64,000 bases of DNA from Hyphomonas polymorpha PS728 (GCF_000685315.1 NZ_ARYM01000017.1:23502-87501); one strand, 5' to 3'. Shown: positions 44,142 through 52,760, counted from the stretch's first letter. Notes: generated by a model not told the origin, from the letters alone. Numbers and translations are program-made.

Positions 44142-44795
44142 TTACAGTTTGCGGGCTTGGGCCAGATCCACGGTCAGACCGGACGCCGTGCCGAGGCGCA
44201 GCGTGCCGCCTTCGCTGACAATGTCGGTTACCTTCGTGATGACGTTCGGGACAGCCGTGCCCTTGAAGGCATTGTCTTCATAATAATCGATCACGAATTC
44301 ATACATCTTGTCTTCGGTGGCTACCCCGCCGCTGGTCAGTTGCCCATTCCAGCTGAAGACTGTCTTTTCCGGGTCCAGAGTTTCGGTCCAGACGGCGTTC
44401 CCGTCCGCGTCCTTGACCGTGAGCACGCTTTTCGTGGTTCCCTGGGGCGCTTCATAGGAATAAGTTGCCGGGCTTCCCGTGTAGGGCATCCATGACGAGG
44501 CAAAGGTCACCTCTTCGCCGAGCCATTGGCTCGCCATAAGCCCGTTCAGATCACTGATCATGGACGCAATGCTCGCCAGGGCGGTGTTGGAATTCACCAA
44601 CTGTTCGAGGCTGGAGAAAGTGGCCAGCTGTTCGACGAACTGGGTGGAGTCCATCGGGGAGAGCGGGTCCTGATTTCGCACTTGCGCCGTCAGGAGCTTG
44701 ATGAAGCTGTTATACTCCGAGCCCATCTGGTTGTTCGAGCTCGTCGTGGAGGTGTTCTGGTAGGTGGCGCCCGTATAATTGCTGATCGTCGTCAT
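44142..44795 (-). CDS. flgD: Flagellar hook-capping protein FlgD
   Basis: A 217-residue FlgD: NNQMGSEYNSFIKLLTAQVRNQDPLSPMDSTQFVEQLATFSSLEQLVNSNTAL is the FlgD N-terminal signature. A FlgD-type Ig/tudor-like C-terminal part follows (GTTKSVLTVKDADGNAVWTETLDPEKTVFSWNGQL). It guides hook polymerisation. It lies downstream of fliK on the same strand, 9 bases after it. Confidence 0.94.
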   Translation of the reverse strand: MTTISNYTGATYQNTSTTSSNNQMGSEYNSFIKLLTAQVRNQDPLSPMDSTQFVEQLATFSSLEQLVNSNTALASIASMISDLNGLMASQWLGEEVTFASSWMPYTGSPATYSYEAPQGTTKSVLTVKDADGNAVWTETLDPEKTVFSWNGQLTSGGVATEDKMYEFVIDYYEDNAFKGTAVPNVITKVTDIVSEGGTLRLGTASGLTVDLAQARKL

Positions 44796-44804
44796 TTTGG
44801 GCTC

Positions 44805-46220
44805 CTAAAGCCTGATATCCAGCCGGCCGCTGGAAGCGATCTGGCGGTGAGTGGAACTGTCAGCGGCGATCATCAGTCCGCTGTTTGTAAGGGCGGGGGT
44901 GTCAAACCGGCCACCGGCGAGTTTTGCCTGCTGGCCCCAGCCTTCATTCTGCTGCGGGTTCTGGTGCTGGAAGCTCATATTCTGGCCTGACAGCCCGTTG
45001 CGCTCCAGCGCCTGCACCAATTCGAAATGCATGAGACGCAGCTGGCGCATGGCTTCCAGGCTTTCGGCGGTGATGGTCACATGCTGAAGGCCCTGGGCAT
45101 CAAATTTGAAATCGATCGAGATGCGGCCGAGTTCCGGCGGGTCGAGCTGGACTACCACCCGGTCGTCCTGCCCATCGCTGGTGGCGCGGGCGACAATATC
45201 GGGAAGCTGTGTCGCCGTGGCTGTGAGCACGGCATGTGTCGGCATCATTTGGGCCGTGGCCAGAGCGGAGGTCACCGGGGAAATGGAGGGGGCCTGGCCA
45301 GCGGCGCCTGAAAACAATGAGATCTGCTGTGATTGCGGCGCCGCGGTGTCGGCATTCAGGTCGCTGCCTGTGCCTGCCTGCGCGGTGATGGTGCCCATTG
45401 TGGGGGCCATGCTGCCGGAAGCGTCTGCGGCTGGGGCGTCCGGGGTGAGTTCGGCCTGGATGCCTGCTTCAGCCGAAGCTGGCAGCGCGCTGCGGGACCG
45501 CGGGGCTGTGGGGGCAGCGCTTTCTGCCGGTGTCTTTTCCCGGGCAGGAAGGCTTGGCGGGATCGGCGCGGCCTCTTCAATCCGGATTTTGCTGGGCAGG
45601 GCCTGAGCGGGAAGGGGGGCTGACGCGGCCATCATGGCGGCTGCGACTTCCGGCGGCGGGGCGGGTGCTTCGGCAATTTCCTGCGCAGGCGCGCTTTCTG
45701 CGATGTCTTCCGTCGGCGTTTCAGCCGGATCGGTCTCGCCAGTTGTAAGCGTTTTGCCAGACGGTTCGGGCGGATCAGCACCGCCTGCACGCTCGGAGAC
45801 TTCAGAGGAAGCGGGCAGAGCTTCGGCCGGAGGCTGCGCGGGCGGAATTTCCTGATCAGCTTGTTCCTGCGCGGCAGGGATGGCTGCCGGGGCGCTGACC
45901 ACCGTGCCGGCTTCCAAGTCAGGTTCCGAAATGTTGGGCGCGAGCATTTCCAGATCTTCAGCCGGGAGGGAGGGGGCGGCCTGCCCTATGGCCGGCGCCT
46001 TTCCTGGAGGGGGCGCCTGCTCCAGGCTCAGTGCCGCCGGTATCAGGGTTTCGCTGTCGCCAGCGGCGAGGTCGGCGCTCAGCGCCGGCGGAAGGGACAC
46101 AGCAAAAAGGCTGCTGGCAAATTCCTTGCCGCGCCCTTCGCCCGTTTCGCTGCGGGCCATTGCATCCTGCCGTGAACCTGGCTGAAAAAGCCAGAAGTCC
46201 GGATCAACGGAGAAAGTCAT
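44805..46220 (-). CDS. fliK: Flagellar hook-length control protein FliK
   Basis: A 471-residue protein from ATG 46220 (AGGTGGAAGG upstream). The first 300 residues are a Pro/Ala/Glu/Ser-rich, low-complexity ruler segment. The C-terminal 120 residues form the FliK-C domain (RVVVQLDPPELGRISIDFKFDAQGLQHVTITAESLEAMRQLRLMHFELVQALERNGLSGQNMSF). FliK measures hook length and switches export to filament proteins. Followed by flgD. Confidence 0.85.
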   Translation of the reverse strand: MTFSVDPDFWLFQPGSRQDAMARSETGEGRGKEFASSLFAVSLPPALSADLAAGDSETLIPAALSLEQAPPPGKAPAIGQAAPSLPAEDLEMLAPNISEPDLEAGTVVSAPAAIPAAQEQADQEIPPAQPPAEALPASSEVSERAGGADPPEPSGKTLTTGETDPAETPTEDIAESAPAQEIAEAPAPPPEVAAAMMAASAPLPAQALPSKIRIEEAAPIPPSLPAREKTPAESAAPTAPRSRSALPASAEAGIQAELTPDAPAADASGSMAPTMGTITAQAGTGSDLNADTAAPQSQQISLFSGAAGQAPSISPVTSALATAQMMPTHAVLTATATQLPDIVARATSDGQDDRVVVQLDPPELGRISIDFKFDAQGLQHVTITAESLEAMRQLRLMHFELVQALERNGLSGQNMSFQHQNPQQNEGWGQQAKLAGGRFDTPALTNSGLMIAADSSTHRQIASSGRLDIRL

Positions 46221-46269
46221 CCTGCCTTCCACCTATGTCTTGTATTAACCTATCTACAACCATGCCCCG

Positions 46270-46284
46270 TAAAATATGCGTTAA
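46270..46284. promoter_or_regulatory. CtrA-like box between fliK and flgJ
   Basis: TAAA (46270-46273)-N7-TTAA (46281-46284): one mismatch from TTAA-N7-TTAA. It is placed 52 bases before ATG 46336 and 50 from the divergent fliK start. Confidence 0.5.
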
Positions 46285-46335
46285 ACCGCCGGGCATCTGA
46301 TGCTCCCCAGGCGGAATAAATTTTCGGAGCCGGCC

Positions 46336-46671
46336 ATGATCTCATCCACAATGCCTGCAGCGACAGCCCCTCTGACGGGGACGGCGGGGGAAGGGAAGTC
46401 TGTTTCGCCGTCAGGTGAAGACCGCTCCGAGATCGGCAAGCGATTCGAACAGATGCTCTGGGCCGAGATGTTGAGCCATGCAGGGCTTGAAAAATCCCTC
46501 ACCCTGGGGGGGGGCGAAGCAGCGTCTGCCTTTTCCAGATATGTCGTGGAGGCGATCGCCGCGGATCTGGCCGAGACCCATCCCCTGGGCCTTGCCCGCA
46601 GGGTGGACGATATCACGTCCGCTCAGGCCCCCGCAGACACCGGCATCCTCATGAAGGGTAACGAGGGATGA
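46336..46671 (+). CDS. flgJ: Rod-binding protein, FlgJ N-terminal type
   Basis: A 111-residue protein from ATG 46336 (CGGAG upstream; an ATG at 46300 is less well placed). It matches the rod-binding domain: GKRFEQMLWAEMLSHAGLEKSLTLGGGEAASAFSRYVVEAIAADLAETHPLGLARR. It lacks the muramidase half of enteric FlgJ, as usual in alphaproteobacteria; a separate rod lytic enzyme would be needed. Four-base overlap with the next gene. Confidence 0.85.
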   Translation: MISSTMPAATAPLTGTAGEGKSVSPSGEDRSEIGKRFEQMLWAEMLSHAGLEKSLTLGGGEAASAFSRYVVEAIAADLAETHPLGLARRVDDITSAQAPADTGILMKGNEG

Positions 46672-47048
46672 GCGAAGCGCAAATTCAAAGCACCGCTCTT
46701 GATCTTGAAGATATCCTGATTGCGGAGCGGGACCTTCTGATGACCGGCCAGGTTCGGGAAGCTGCCGACCTTAGTGGTGAGAAGCTTGCCGCCCTGGAAG
46801 CCTTCGAGGGCGCCATAACGGGGCGCGGGCCGGTCGCCGTATCGGCCGCAACCCGGTTGCTTGTTAAGGACGTTCTTCAGTTATCGGAGGAAAATGCGCA
46901 GCTGCTCAATGCAGTCCGCAACGGCGTGCGCAGCCTGATCGCCAGATTCGAGCGCCCGGCCGATGATGTGTTTGTCGGTTCCTACCAGCAGGGAGGGCGC
47001 CAGATCGCCTTCTCCAACGCGACCGGGCAATACCTCAAAAGGGTATAA
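46668..47048 (+). CDS. Small helical protein, FlgN-like export chaperone candidate
   Basis: A 126-residue, all-helical, acidic protein (ALDLEDILIAERDLLMTGQVREAADLSGEKLAALEAFEGA; LLVKDVLQLSEENAQLLNAVRNGVRSLIARF). Size, helicity and the terminal motif AFSNATGQYLKRV fit FlgN-type chaperones for FlgK/FlgL, although similarity is weak. It overlaps flgJ (ATGA) and lies just upstream of flagellin. Confidence 0.55.
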   Translation: MSEAQIQSTALDLEDILIAERDLLMTGQVREAADLSGEKLAALEAFEGAITGRGPVAVSAATRLLVKDVLQLSEENAQLLNAVRNGVRSLIARFERPADDVFVGSYQQGGRQIAFSNATGQYLKRV

Positions 47049-47052
47049 CGCG

Positions 47053-47067
47053 ATTAACTCTACATTT
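47053..47067 (+). promoter_or_regulatory. CtrA-like box upstream of flagellin
   Basis: TTAA (47053-47056)-N7-TTTA (47064-47067), 132 bases before the flagellin ATG. One mismatch from the CtrA full site. The leader between it and 47200 holds no ORF and is the expected place for FlbT-dependent mRNA control. Confidence 0.5.
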
Positions 47068-47199
47068 ATCGCTCTCGTTTACGACAGTGTGTGTGGAACT
47101 ACGAAAGTTCGGGGCTACGGCTCCAACGTCAGGACGACGCGTTTTTTCAACAAGCAAGCCACTATACAAAAATTGTGGCACACAAGAATGGATAGATAG

Positions 47200-48447
47200 A
47201 TGTCTAGCATCCTGACCAATAACAGCTCGATGGTCGCCCTCGAGACCCTGCGTAACATCAACCGCAATCTCGAAACCGTTCAGAACGAAATCGCCACCGG
47301 CAAGAAAGTTTCGACGGCAAAAGACAACGCTGCGATCTGGGCCGTTTCGACGGTCATGTCGACCGACGTTGCCTCGTTCAAAGCCATCACCGACTCGCTG
47401 AACCTCGGTTCGTCGACGGTTGGCACCGCCCGTTCGGCTGCTGAGAAAGTGACCGAAACTCTTCAGGACATCAAAACCCTGATCGTTCAGGCCCAGGGCG
47501 AGAACGTTGACCGCGCGAAATATCAGACCGACATCGCCGAGAAAATCTCGCTGATCGAAGGCTATGTCAGCGCCGCTCAGTTCAACGGCCTCAACCTGAT
47601 CAACGGCTCCTCGACCGCCGACGTGAACGTTCTGGCTTCGCTCGACCGTTCGTCTTCGGGTTCGGTGTCGACCTCCTACATCTCTGTTGCCCGCAAGGAC
47701 CTCTCGGTTTCCAACACCGGCTCTGCCGCAACCTTCGGCGCCACGGCTGTTACCAACACCTCGATCCTGAACAACGGCGGCACCGCCGCTGGTACCGCTG
47801 CTTCGGTCGGCGCCGCCGCCACGCAAACCATCTCGGTGGCGTCTGTTGCCGATGGCAACAGCTATCGCCTGACGCTCAGCGACACGGCGACCAACAACAC
47901 GATGGGTCAGCGCAGCTTCGAATACGTCGCCAGCGCCTCTGACAGTGCCGAGTCGGTGGCTGCCAGCCTTGCCAACCAGATCTCCACCTTCTTTGCTGCT
48001 ACCGGCGAGACGAACTATTCTGTTGTTCGTAGCGGCGACGAAATTCAGATCACCAACAACTCTGCTGCTGCCCTCAGCGTTACTGCTGTGACGGCAACGG
48101 GTGGTACGGCTGGTGTGTCGGCTGGTGGCCTGGGCAACCTCAACACGATCGACGTGACCACGTCGGCTGGTGCAACCGCCGCTCTGACGACGATCGAAAC
48201 CCTGCTCAACACCGCAATCGATGCGGCTGCTGCCTTTGGTTCTTCGCAGAACCGCATCACCGGCCAGTCCGAGTTCGTCCAGACGCTGATCGACTCGATG
48301 ACCACCGGTATCGGCAGCCTGACCGACACGGACATGGAAGCTGCTTCGGCAAAACTGCAGGCCCTTCAGGTTCAGCAACAGCTCGGCGTCCAGGCGCTGT
48401 CGATTGCGAACCAGGCTCCGCAGACGCTGCTGTCGCTCTTCCGCTAA
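47200..48447 (+). CDS. Flagellin
   Basis: A 415-residue flagellin. The N-terminal D0/D1 (ILTNNSSMVALETLRNINRNLETVQNEIATGKKVSTAKDNAAIWAVSTVMSTDVASF) and C-terminal D1/D0 (TLIDSMTTGIGSLTDTDMEAASAKLQALQVQQQLGVQALSIANQAPQTLLSLFR) are classical. The central 200 residues form a Thr/Ala/Ser-rich surface domain, making it much longer than the 270-residue flagellins of Caulobacter. The codons are strongly biased (TCG, ACC, GAC, CTG), as in highly expressed genes. Only one flagellin is in the window. Confidence 0.95.
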   Translation: MSSILTNNSSMVALETLRNINRNLETVQNEIATGKKVSTAKDNAAIWAVSTVMSTDVASFKAITDSLNLGSSTVGTARSAAEKVTETLQDIKTLIVQAQGENVDRAKYQTDIAEKISLIEGYVSAAQFNGLNLINGSSTADVNVLASLDRSSSGSVSTSYISVARKDLSVSNTGSAATFGATAVTNTSILNNGGTAAGTAASVGAAATQTISVASVADGNSYRLTLSDTATNNTMGQRSFEYVASASDSAESVAASLANQISTFFAATGETNYSVVRSGDEIQITNNSAAALSVTAVTATGGTAGVSAGGLGNLNTIDVTTSAGATAALTTIETLLNTAIDAAAAFGSSQNRITGQSEFVQTLIDSMTTGIGSLTDTDMEAASAKLQALQVQQQLGVQALSIANQAPQTLLSLFR

Positions 48448-48458
48448 CAGACCTTTCA

Positions 48459-48484
48459 GTTCCGGCCGCTTCGGTGGCCGGAAC
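48459..48484 (+). terminator. UUCG-capped hairpin after flagellin
   Basis: An 11-bp stem (GTTCCGGCCGC pairing with GTGGCCGGAAC, one G-T pair) is closed by a TTCG tetraloop and begins 12 bases after the flagellin stop. No T-run follows. It is more likely a 3'-end stabiliser or processing boundary between flagellin and the flaF-flbT genes than a terminator. Confidence 0.6.
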
Positions 48485-48558
48485 CATGAATTCGGCAACC
48501 AATCGTCCCGGGCGTTTCGGCGTCCGGGGCTATTCATCAGATACCCAGGAGGGGCATC

Positions 48559-48945
48559 TTGCAGGCTTTGGCATATAAGGCCTATGGCCAGGTAACGCAG
48601 AGGACTGCGACCGGTCGTGCGCTTGAAATCGCTGTCTTCGAACAGATCACCCAGGCGCTTCAGACGGTTCACGACAATAATGGCGAGAATCCCGGCGAAT
48701 GGGGCGATGCGATCCATCGCAACCTTCAGCTCTGGTCGATCATCGCTGCGGATGTTCTCAGTCCCGAGAACGCCCTTCCAAGCGAGACCAAGGCGGGTCT
48801 CTTCTCGCTTTCCGAATTCGTCCGCCGCACTTCGATGCAGGTTCTTGCCGGGGCCGATGGCCTTGCCGATATCATCGAGGTGAACCGGACAATCCTGGCC
48901 GGCCTGGATGGCTCGGCCTCATCAGTAGAGCAGGAGGTTATCTGA
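48559..48945 (+). CDS. flaF: Flagellar regulator FlaF
   Basis: A 128-residue FlaF from TTG 48559 (AGGAGGGG upstream). The typical sequence is AYGQVTQRTATGRALEIAVFEQITQALQTVHDNN and LWSIIAADVLSPENALPSETKAGLFSLSEFVRRTS. FlaF promotes flagellin synthesis or secretion in opposition to FlbT. Its stop overlaps the flbT start (TGATG). Confidence 0.92.
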   Translation: MQALAYKAYGQVTQRTATGRALEIAVFEQITQALQTVHDNNGENPGEWGDAIHRNLQLWSIIAADVLSPENALPSETKAGLFSLSEFVRRTSMQVLAGADGLADIIEVNRTILAGLDGSASSVEQEVI

Positions 48946-49358
48946 TGTCTGGACTGGTTCTGAAAATTGCGCCGGGTGAACGCTTCATCATCAACGGCGC
49001 GACCCTTGAGAATGGCGACAAACCTGCCCGCATCCGTGTGGTTGAGGGCGACGCCCGCGTGCTGCGCGTGCGCGATGCCATGCATCCGAGCGAAGTCAAT
49101 ACGCCGGTCAAGCGCGTCTATTACGCCATCCAGCTGCTGATCACTGGCGACCTGAAAGAGGAAGACACGCTGCCCGCGCTGGATGAAGCCTGCATTCAGC
49201 TGCTCGACATTTTCAAGCCGCTCAATGCGGATCTGATCCCGCTGCTGAGATCCATGCTCAGTCGCGGCAATTATTATTCGGCGCTGTGCCATCTGCGGCA
49301 GGTTCTGGCGCTGGAAGAACAGCTTCTCGATATGCGCAAGGAAAGCAAGGTCGCCTGA
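48945..49358 (+). CDS. flbT: Flagellin translation repressor FlbT
   Basis: A 137-residue FlbT from ATG 48945: LKIAPGERFIINGATLENGDKPARIRVVEGDARVLRVRDAM and RVYYAIQLLITGDLKEEDTLPALDEACIQLLDIFKP. In Caulobacter FlbT binds the flagellin mRNA leader and lowers its stability until the hook is done. Here the target leader is probably 47068-47199, in the same gene block. Confidence 0.95.
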   Translation: MSGLVLKIAPGERFIINGATLENGDKPARIRVVEGDARVLRVRDAMHPSEVNTPVKRVYYAIQLLITGDLKEEDTLPALDEACIQLLDIFKPLNADLIPLLRSMLSRGNYYSALCHLRQVLALEEQLLDMRKESKVA

Positions 49359-49359
49359 G

Positions 49360-50205
49360 ATGGCGTTTCAGCCGGTCGTTCCAATGTCAGGGATCGGAGG
49401 ATGGAAATTCCTCCAGGCCACCTATGACAAGCAACTGCAGAGCTACACCAAGTCTCCGCAGGTCCGCAACGATCGCGACTATCTGATCGAGAAGTTCGCC
49501 CAGCCGATCTCGGTTGAGGATTTCCTGAAAGATACGCGGCTTGTGCGCGCGACAATGACCGCATTCGATCTTTCCGGTGAGGAATGGAAGAAGGGCTTCA
49601 TCAAGAAGGTGCTTGAAGAAGTCGGTAATCCCGACAGCACCTTCCTTCAGCGGTTGAACAATTCCAAATATACTGCCTTCGCCAAGGCGCTGACACCGGT
49701 GAATGGCAAGATCGACCTCAGTGAAGAGAAGATCGCCGCGATTGCCGTCAGCTTCGAGCGCAGCTCATTCGAACTTGCCATCGGCAATGTCGACGATTCC
49801 ATGCGCCTCTCACTCAACTACAATGACGAGATTGGCGTGATGACCGCCAATGGCGCGAGTGATGACACCATCGCTTATCGCATTCTGGGGGATGTGCCGG
49901 TCTACACCATGTTGAAGACCGCGCTTAATCTGCCTTCGGACACGTCAAAGCTTCCGGTCGAGCGGCAGGCGGAAATGATCAAGTCCAGCCTCAAGAAGGT
50001 TCTCGGCGTTTCCAAGCTGTCTGAAATTTCCTCTCCGGAACTGATCGACAAAATGGTTGTGCGTTATCACGCAATGAAGTCGATCACTGAAAGCAGCGCA
50101 TCGAGTTCACCGGCCGCCGCAGCGCTGATCCTGCTGGGCGGTGGGAGCAGCTATGGCTATGGCAGCAATGCCAGCCAGAATCTTTTTCTCTCGAGCTTTC
50201 TCTAG
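49360..50205 (+). CDS. DUF1217-type flagellar-locus protein
   Basis: A 281-residue protein, one base after flbT. The WKFLQATYDKQLQSYTKSPQVRNDRDYLIEKFAQPISVEDFLKDTRLVRATMTAFDLSGEEWKKGFIKKVLEE region is typical of DUF1217, a family found in alphaproteobacterial flagellar loci. The C-terminal part repeats the helical motif and ends in a Gly/Ser/Asn tail. No signal peptide. The function is unknown. It converges on fliI with 6 bases between. Confidence 0.8.
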   Translation: MAFQPVVPMSGIGGWKFLQATYDKQLQSYTKSPQVRNDRDYLIEKFAQPISVEDFLKDTRLVRATMTAFDLSGEEWKKGFIKKVLEEVGNPDSTFLQRLNNSKYTAFAKALTPVNGKIDLSEEKIAAIAVSFERSSFELAIGNVDDSMRLSLNYNDEIGVMTANGASDDTIAYRILGDVPVYTMLKTALNLPSDTSKLPVERQAEMIKSSLKKVLGVSKLSEISSPELIDKMVVRYHAMKSITESSASSSPAAAALILLGGGSSYGYGSNASQNLFLSSFL

Positions 50206-50211
50206 GAACGT

Positions 50212-51570
50212 CTAGCCGCGCGGACGCGGCGGCGGGCGTGTCGCGGTCTGTTCCGGCGCAGGATCAGGCAGGGCGCCCGCATTTAGAATGCCGGCCATTG
50301 CCGCAAAGGCGGCTTCAATTCCATTCCCGTTCCGTGTGGATACAAAAGCGTCCAGTGCCGGATAGAGGGCGATGGCGCGGTCGGCGTCCGGGTCGCGCCC
50401 GAATTCGAAAAGGCTGGCGCGCAGCATCGGGGCAATTTCATCGTAAAGCGCAACCATGCGGCGATAATCGCGCAGCATGTCATTCTCCCAGTCAGTCGCC
50501 GCTGCGGGGAGCGCGCGGGAAACGCTCTTGAGCACATCGATGGCTGGATAGCGGCCGCGCTCGGCGATGTTCCGGGAAAGGATGATGTGGCCATCCAGAA
50601 TGCCGCGGATCATGTCGGCGACTGGTTCCTCAAGGTCGGAGCCTGCGACGAGAACGGAGAAGATGCCGGTGATGTCGCCCTTGGTGCCGGTCCCTGGGCC
50701 GGCGCGCTCGGCCAGCTCGGCAATCACGCGCACGGTGGAAGGGGGGAAGGCGTTGAGGGCAGGGGTCTCCCCGGCCAGCAGCGCCACTTCACGATGCGCC
50801 TCGGCAAAGCGGGTGATCGAGTCGAACAGGAAGAGAACGCTGTGGCCCTGATCGCGGAAATGCTCGGCGGTGGCCATCGCGCAGTAGGCGGCGCGTTTCT
50901 TGGCGCCGGGCGATTCGCTCGCTGTGGCAGAGACGATGACCGTCTTGTGGCGGACAGCCTGCGGCAGGTTTACCTCGACGAACTCACCCACCTCGCGGGA
51001 GCGTTCGCCGATCAGGGCGATCACCACCCGGTCGGCGTCAAGCCCGGCGGCGAGGGACCCCAGGAAAGTGGATTTGCCGACGCCCGATCCGGCAAAGAGG
51101 CCCAGCCGCTGCCCCCGGCAGATCGGCAGTAGCGTGTCAGCGACCATCCATCCGGTGGCCAGGCGGGGGCCGAGCCGCCGGCGCAAATGGGCCGGAAGGG
51201 CCGGCGCGCGCAGGGGCCGGCTGATACCCTGGGCCGCAAGTCTCGCACCTGCGGGCAGCTGGGTGGCCACTTCGCCGCGATAGTTAATGATCTGGCCGAG
51301 CCAGTGATCGCCCGGCTCGATCCGGGCTTCCTGCTCGATATGCACCACATCGCCGATGCGGATGATGTCACTAGCCGAATAGAGGAGGGCGGAAACACTG
51401 TCGCCGGAAACGCTCAGAATTTCGCCGTGGATCTTTTGGCCCTGTTTTTCAATAACAATTTCGTTACCGACGCCGGCAAGCTCGCTCACGCCCGCAATGC
51501 GCAACATGCCTGCGGCGACATCGGTGACGGTGCCCCAGAGACGATAGAGCCGGTTCGGCTGCGATGCCAT
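50212..51570 (-). CDS. fliI: Flagellum-specific ATPase FliI
   Basis: A 452-residue type III export ATPase from ATG 51570. A longer start at 51633 would overlap a CtrA-like box. The Walker A is GSGVGKST at about 161-168, Walker B is VLFLFDSITRFAEAHREVALLAGETPALNAFPPSTVRVIAEL, and the GTGTKGDITGIFSVLVAGSDLEEPVADMIRGILDGHIILSRN stretch is diagnostic. FliI energises export. Divergent from flgB. Confidence 0.95.
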   Translation of the reverse strand: MASQPNRLYRLWGTVTDVAAGMLRIAGVSELAGVGNEIVIEKQGQKIHGEILSVSGDSVSALLYSASDIIRIGDVVHIEQEARIEPGDHWLGQIINYRGEVATQLPAGARLAAQGISRPLRAPALPAHLRRRLGPRLATGWMVADTLLPICRGQRLGLFAGSGVGKSTFLGSLAAGLDADRVVIALIGERSREVGEFVEVNLPQAVRHKTVIVSATASESPGAKKRAAYCAMATAEHFRDQGHSVLFLFDSITRFAEAHREVALLAGETPALNAFPPSTVRVIAELAERAGPGTGTKGDITGIFSVLVAGSDLEEPVADMIRGILDGHIILSRNIAERGRYPAIDVLKSVSRALPAAATDWENDMLRDYRRMVALYDEIAPMLRASLFEFGRDPDADRAIALYPALDAFVSTRNGNGIEAAFAAMAGILNAGALPDPAPEQTATRPPPRPRG

Positions 51571-51604
51571 GGATGCCTGCAAGTAAACAAATCCCGCATT
51601 TCTG

Positions 51605-51619
51605 TTAACCTGTTCTTTA
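51605..51619. promoter_or_regulatory. CtrA-like box between fliI and flgB
   Basis: TTAA (51605-51608)-N7-TTTA (51616-51619): one mismatch from the CtrA full site. A further TTAA is at 51621-51624. It lies 47 bases from flgB ATG 51667 and 34 from the fliI ATG 51570. Confidence 0.55.
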
Positions 51620-51666
51620 GTTAATGCGAACATTTTCCCAAAGGGTTAACCTTGGTGAATTGTCCC

Positions 51667-52026
51667 ATGATTTCGGATCTCCAGCTTTTCCAGATCTATG
51701 GCGCGATGGCGCGGCATGCTGCCGAGAGCCAGAAGGTCAGCGCCACGAATGTCGCCAATGCCGATGTGCCCGGGTTCAAGGCGGGCGAGATTGAGAGCTT
51801 CGAAGCTTTCCTCGCACGGACCATGCCCACCGGTGGCCCCCAGGGGCTTACCTCCGGCTTCGAGACTGGCATTTCAGCCGCGCCGTCTGATCCGAACGGG
51901 AACAATGTCAGCATTGAGCGGGAGATATTCAGTTCCACCGAGGCGATGGGCCAGCACAATATGGCGCTGACCGTCTACTCCAAATCCATTGATCTCCTGC
52001 GCACCGCGCTGGGCAAGTCACGCTGA
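51667..52026 (+). CDS. flgB: Flagellar proximal-rod protein FlgB
   Basis: A 119-residue rod protein from ATG 51667 (a GTG at 51652 is possible). The N-terminal rod motif AARHAAESQKVSATNVANADVPGFKAGEIESFEAF and the C-terminal NVSIEREIFSSTEAMGQHNMALTVYSKSIDLLRTALGKS identify FlgB. It opens flgB-flgC-fliE-fliQ-flhA-fliR-flhB. Confidence 0.93.
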   Translation: MISDLQLFQIYGAMARHAAESQKVSATNVANADVPGFKAGEIESFEAFLARTMPTGGPQGLTSGFETGISAAPSDPNGNNVSIEREIFSSTEAMGQHNMALTVYSKSIDLLRTALGKSR

Positions 52027-52039
52027 GGAGGGATAAACC

Positions 52040-52426
52040 ATGAATCCGCTTAAAGCTGCTCAGCAACAGGCCGTCTCCGGAATGGAGCTTCAGTCCCGCC
52101 GCATGGGCGTGACGGCTGAGAACATCTCCAATGCCGATACGCCCGGCTACAAGCGCAAGCTGCTGATGGTCGAAGAAACGCGTCAGACCAGCGGCGACCA
52201 GTTCCTGGCCTCTCGCGTGCAGCTGGATGAGGCCGAGGGCAAGCGCGACTACAATCCCGCTCACCCGATGGCCGATGCCGATGGGTATGTGACCATGTCC
52301 AACGTTTCGATCGTGACTGAGCTGGCCGACATGCGGGAAGCCAACCGGTCTTATGAAGCTAATCTCAATTCCTTCCAGCAGGCCCGGTCAATGTACCGTT
52401 CCCTGCTGGATATTCTGCGCCGTTGA
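52040..52426 (+). CDS. flgC: Flagellar proximal-rod protein FlgC
   Basis: A 128-residue rod protein with MELQSRRMGVTAENISNADTPGYKRKLLMVEE and the C-terminal NVSIVTELADMREANRSYEANLNSFQQARSMYRSLLDILRR. Length and order after flgB are as expected. Confidence 0.95.
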   Translation: MNPLKAAQQQAVSGMELQSRRMGVTAENISNADTPGYKRKLLMVEETRQTSGDQFLASRVQLDEAEGKRDYNPAHPMADADGYVTMSNVSIVTELADMREANRSYEANLNSFQQARSMYRSLLDILRR

Positions 52427-52438
52427 GGAGGGCAGTAG

Positions 52439-52738
52439 ATGTCAACTCTGGGGTTCAATCCGTATACAGCTCTCAATACACCGCGTCCGGCAGAAGGCAC
52501 CAAAACTGCCGGCCAGGCGCCGGAAGCGGCGGGCAGCAAGTTTGCCGAATCCATCGCCGACTTCCGCACAACCATGCAGGAAGCCGAGCAGACAGCGATC
52601 CAGACCGCTGTTTCCGGCGCCGACCCCCATGCAATGGTTGAGGCGCTGACGAATGCCGAGCTGATGCTCGACGCCGTGGTCACGATCCGCGACAAGGTGG
52701 TGGAAGCCTATCAGGAACTCCTGAGAATGCCGGTCTGA
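52439..52738 (+). CDS. fliE: Hook-basal body protein FliE
   Basis: A 99-residue FliE: FAESIADFRTTMQEAEQTAIQTAVSGADPHAMVEALTNAELMLDAVVTIRDKVVEAYQELLRMPV carries the family signature DPHxMVxAxxxAxxxxxxxxxVRDKxxxAYxEixxMPV. It joins MS-ring and rod. Confidence 0.94.
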   Translation: MSTLGFNPYTALNTPRPAEGTKTAGQAPEAAGSKFAESIADFRTTMQEAEQTAIQTAVSGADPHAMVEALTNAELMLDAVVTIRDKVVEAYQELLRMPV

Positions 52739-52760
52739 ACCATCGGCGGGGGGCCATCAC

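Noticed and set aside
46292..46302. Possible sigma-54 -24/-12 element before flgJ
   Set aside because: The GG and GC pairs are 8-9 bases apart, not the required 10.
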